Assembly (NCBI GenBank): GCA_025330725.1
Contig: JAIWND010000026.1
Span: 62,001-126,000 of the forward strand
Length of the DNA stretch: 64,000 bases
Direction of reading: 5' to 3'
From: Chlamydoabsidia padenii
Lineage: Eukaryota > Mucoromycota > Mucoromycetes > Mucorales > Cunninghamellaceae
Shown: positions 58,688 to 64,000 of the stretch, in pieces
Layout of the letters: every line of letters starts with the position of its first letter
Numbering within the stretch: the first letter of the stretch is position 1
The notes under the pieces: generated by a model
The model's input: only the letters and a program-made list of their open reading frames with translations
Told to the model about the DNA's origin: nothing
Database searches by the model: none
Made by a program: the position numbers and the translations under genes

Positions 58688-59770
58688 ATGACTTCTCCAA
58701 CAAATTACAACACTGTTATACTTGATATTGAAGGTACTATCACACCTATCACCTTTGTCAAGGATGTATTGGTAAGTTAATTAAAAGATAAATACCACTT
58801 GGGTAACACTAATCCTTCTTCTTCCCCCTCCCCACAAATGTAGTTTCCTTATGTCACAAATGGACTCGATGCTTTTTTGGATAAAGAATGGGGAACAACT
58901 GAACTCGACCACCACGTCCAACTGTTACGTGATCAGGTATGACTTTTTAATCCATGTATGGCTGAACACTGACTCTTTTTATGCTTCACCTTTGTTTGTG
59001 TTTTATGTATGAAGGCGGAAAAGGACGTAGCCGCGGGTTTGGAAGGGGCTGTGGTGATCCCTAAAAGGTAAGATAATACAGCAGGATATATACTTTGGAG
59101 GGGGGGGGGACTAACACGCTTGGTTTGATTTGGTAGCTCTTCTAATGAAATCAAGGTGGCCGTGAAGCAAAACATCAAATGGCAAATGGCGGTAGACCGA
59201 AAAATTGGGGCTTTGAAATCCTTCCAAGGTTATATGTGGAAAGCAGGTTATGAAAATGGTGATCTCATTGGGATGTAAGTATGAATACATTCTACTTTTG
59301 CCTTTTGATCTAATGATTCTCTTAGGGTGTATGATGATGTTGTCCCAGCCCTGACTAAATGGCAATCTGAAGGCAAAAAGATATACATTTACTCTTCCGG
59401 TAGTGTACCTGCTCAGAAACTCTTGATCGGGTATACGAAACAAGGTGATTTGTCCAAGGTAATCCAGATAAAGTATGATAAACAATATGACTAAAGCGTC
59501 GACCTATCTTGTTATACATTTTAGTACTTCTCTGGTTACTTTGATACGACTGTTGGTTTAAAGGTGGAGAAACAATCCTATTTGAACATTGCCAAGGAAA
59601 TCGGGATCGACAACACGAACACTATACTCTTTGTCACCGACAACATCAATGAAATTCATGCCGCAGATCAAGCAGGTATCCAAGTTGTTATTGCTGATCG
59701 ACCAGGTAATGCTCCACTTGGCTCGGTGAACCCCTCTTATAAAATAGTAAACACATTTGATGATATTTAG
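58688..59770 (+). CDS. UTR4: Enolase-phosphatase E1 (acireductone synthase), 248 aa
   Basis: Six exons (58688-58771, 58844-58936, 59015-59067, 59137-59274, 59326-59458, 59525-59770) give 248 codons plus stop. HAD motif I is modified to VILDIEGTITPI, followed by KSFQGYMWKAGYENGDL, IYIYSSGSVPAQKLL (motif II), KVEKQSYLNIAKEIG and LFVTDNINEIHAADQAG (motif IV). This is the enolase-phosphatase of the methionine salvage pathway, making acireductone from diketo-5-methylthiopentyl phosphate. Yeast UTR4 is the ortholog. Confidence 0.95.
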
Positions 59771-60020
59771 TTTAGTTATTTAATGTATCAATAAAACAAG
59801 AACCATTTTATTTGACTCTAAAACAATGTGCAGGACTCATTTTAACAGGAAAGGGGTAATGGATATGTGTGATAACTCATGAATAAAGAAGACTCAAACT
59901 CACTTTTTCTTTTAACGCCAACAATATATAGGACTTTTAGGCACCCAATGATTCCAAAAGCACCTACTGATATGAGAACATATCGGCCAAATTAGTCGGT
60001 TGAACTATTCTGGTGCAAGC

Positions 60021-61747
<1,727 letters not shown>

Positions 61748-62630
61748 ATATTAGAATAGTCATCCATTTTACAACTTTCCTCTCTTCCCATCCCTACATT
61801 ATCATGTCTACTAAATATTACTATTCATACTGTCGTTTGTTTTTATTTGTATACTCATTTGTTGCCTTTAAATTAGTAATCATCCCCCAAAATAGTTTGA
61901 CAATGTCCTTTTTTTTTAATACCAATAAAGAATTTGTATTTGACCAAATGATGATGATGAATATTCAAGTTTTTGTCACTAGATCAAACAGTAGATAAAA
62001 CAAGGATGATAGTATTGCAGGGTCCGACTGGCAACACATTTGATTTTAATGCAAAATGTGTGATGAGGCGGGATTTGAAAGTCAACACCAGGCTAATTCA
62101 AATGTCGAATGGAAAAAAAAAAAAAAAAAAAAGTTGCCAATAGCCCCTTACTAGCCTAAAATGACATTTAATGACCCACGATATAAACTCTTGTACCATG
62201 TACAGGTACTCATCTACCAAAAGATTATCATTAGTTTGTAAAAATGACCTCATAGGCGTCTATGGTATACATATCATAGTCGTTTTGAGCCAAGCCGAAA
62301 TTTAAATCCCGAAAACCCTATCGTAGTCAGGCTTGAACTGACTACTGCTCACTCCATTGCCAACCGATGCTAATGATTAAAGTGGCTAATGTATTTCTCC
62401 TCGGTATGTATAACCATTTTTGCTTAGGAAGTCAAGGGTCTAGATCCTTTTGTCAGTTAGGCAACGTTCAAGATGTTGCGAATTAGTGAATTCAGAAATG
62501 GCTCTCACTAAAACAAGAAATGAAGCAGAAGAAATAATAATTAAACCCCCGCGCACCCGGCCTAATCGTGCATGCTACACCCTGTTTTCTACTAAACACC
62601 ATGATAAAAATTTCGTACACACAACATAGA

Positions 62631-62668
<38 letters not shown>

Positions 62669-62770
62669 TAAGTTTTATTAAAATAATTAGGTTGGTCTAT
62701 ATTAAAGGGTAATCGCTAAACTGTAATTAAAGGAGGGGAAGGAGGGAAATACAAATACAAACTATAACCA
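61748..62770. other. Intergenic, convergent zinc transporter and PH-domain gene ends
   Basis: No gene recognised, yet three element copies occur: GGCGGGATTTGAAAG (62067), AAATTTAAATCCCGA (62298) and ATTAAACCCCCGC (62540). Confidence 0.5.
62632..62661. repeat. Run of 30 A downstream of the PH-domain gene
   Basis: Intergenic, about 110 bp past the stop codon on the minus strand. Confidence 0.9.
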
Positions 62771-63971
62771 TTAGTCTTGAATGCCAATACTTTTTTCCAA
62801 GGCATTGCAATAGTTTTGGTACTTGATGATTTCGTGTAGCAGATATTTTGATTTTAATTCCCAATTCGACATGACTTTGGTGTGCTGAGAATGTTTTGTC
62901 GGGAACCTGATCATCATCTTCTTTTTGACTTCGCGGTGTTCGTTGATATCACTGTTGAGCATGGTGAGATGTTTCTGTAACGCATTGTATTGTTCCTTTT
63001 CATCCAGAGTGCTTGCCACAGATGGAGGAGCCGGTGGTCGCCAATCATACACCATGATGTCAGAGAATGGGCTTGAGCCGTAGTCTTGTTGATAATGATG
63101 ATGGGATTGCTGATATTGACTAACACCAATTGGCTGTTCCTTTTTAAGCAGTTCATCTTCGTCCAGGTTGACAATCACATCATGTAAGCAATTTCCCCAT
63201 CCATATTCCATGTTACTGACACCACCGGGAAGAGGTTCCTTGCTTTGTCGCGCTGCCCAATAGTTACAGGTAGAAGCCCATTCGTTTACTTGAGATTGAG
63301 ATCCTGCTTGAAACAAGTAGACGCCTCCATGAGCCTGTTGTATAGCAAAGACATAAGACCGTTGTCGATTGTATCCGGGTGGTGGAAGTACGTTGGCTAA
63401 TGAGTGACCCAATGACATAGTACCAACCAATTGTGTGGATACCTATTACAAATTAGATGAGAAATAAAGAATCATGCATCCCAGATTTTTTTGCAGTACT
63501 TACTCCCCATTTATTCCCATTGAATGAATCTGTCGTGGCAGTAAATCCTATACCACTAGACCGTAGCAGACTTCGGCGATCCGTATCAGAAGAGCCAACC
63601 TTGTTGCTTGCCTGTTGATAACCGTTCGATGTCGTGCCACCACCTTGAATAGCGTACATTTTCAGTTCACCATCACCCACCACCAAGAAGCATTCCCGCC
63701 AATCTCGATGTTTTGCTTTTTGTGTCGCATTTTCAAGCAAGTGCTTTCGTACCACCAAGCCTTCTTTCGTATAAGGAAGTGCGGAAGCTGTCGAGCATAT
63801 AGAGTGTCTTGGTGATATCATTGATGATTGTGTGTTGGAATGAGGGCTGAGTAAAGACGATGGGTTTCGTAAAGATGATGCACCGGATCCTACAGACGAG
63901 AAGGAGTCTCGTTTTCGTTGCTGAGAGGTTGATAAAGGTGAAGACGGCGACCGGACAGGATTGACGATTGG
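62771..63971 (-). CDS. PH-domain protein, probably Sec7-family Arf GEF (EFA6/Yel1-like), C-terminal part
   Basis: Two exons are visible (63971-63504 and 63442-62771, 379 codons plus stop); the gene continues past the window end at an acceptor after 63971. A Ser-rich linker leads to a PH domain (YTKEGLVVRKHLLENATQKAK, DWRECFLVVGDGELKMYAIQ, YVFAIQQAHGGVYLFQAGSQ, VNEWASTCNYWAARQSKEPL) with the large inserted loop typical of fungal EFA6/PSD-like proteins, then a helical C-terminus (NWELKSKYLLHEIIKYQNY). The PH-plus-helix layout is that of Sec7-domain Arf6-type exchange factors. The Sec7 domain is not in the window, so the GEF call is inferred. Confidence 0.7.
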
Positions 63972-64000
63972 CTATGTATGCATATATATAAAAAGAAGAT

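Overview
The window looks like nuclear chromosomal DNA of an early-diverging filamentous fungus, most likely Mucoromycota (Mucorales-like). It is gene-dense. Nearly every gene is cut by short GT-AG introns with a CTAAC-type branch sequence. It carries genes that are uncommon in or absent from many Dikarya: a JMJD6-type hydroxylase, an E2F factor, an LSM12-type protein with an apparent U12 AT-AC intron, and neutral ceramidase. Genus is not assigned. No virus, plasmid, CRISPR array or bacterial-type operon was seen.

Layout. 1-13.5 kb: end of a Cyp40 cyclophilin, a thioredoxin-fold protein, an orphan gene, a SIRT1-type sirtuin, coatomer delta, V-ATPase subunit B and a TatD-type hydrolase. 13.6-21.8 kb, all minus strand: aspartic protease, JMJD6, PTGR3-type reductase, an orphan coiled-coil protein and E2F. 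22-29.5 kb: a doubtful small gene, ribosomal protein uL23, a stretch of broken coding signal, isocitrate lyase and tRNA-Gly(GCC). 29.8-46.4 kb: LSM12, a transcription-type cyclin, a mitochondrial carrier, a secreted phosphoesterase, an orphan, a Bem3-like PX-PH-RhoGAP, an ADCK2-type kinase and a Kre9/Knh1-like secreted protein. 47.6-64 kb: Ctr copper transporter, neutral ceramidase, a relic-rich 2 kb gap, an FG nucleoporin (Nup58/Nup49), LSM7, SHG1/BOD1, enolase-phosphatase, a ZnT zinc transporter and the end of a PH-domain (Sec7-type) gene.

Most neighbours are functionally unrelated, as expected for a eukaryotic chromosome. Loose themes are membrane traffic (RET2, Bem3, the Sec7-like protein, V-ATPase), RNA metabolism (LSM7, LSM12, JMJD6), metal transport (Ctr, ZnT), and chromatin or cell cycle (Sir2, E2F, SHG1, cyclin). 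Exon joins were worked out by hand. For nearly all named genes the summed exon lengths are a multiple of three and the product aligns by eye with its family from start to stop.

The most interesting signal is outside the genes: a degenerate 12-15 bp element, GGCGGGATTTGAA on one strand or TTCAAATCCCGCC on the other. It recurs more than 30 times in 64 kb, in either orientation, typically 80-145 bp before a start codon, and occasionally inside introns. It resembles a compressed E2F site plus CHR element. Other notable points are a U12-type AT-AC intron in LSM12, a recurrent habit of start-codon-only or very short first exons, two related relics of a TnpB/Fanzor-like RuvC protein with a possible third, and a 240 bp tandem duplication.
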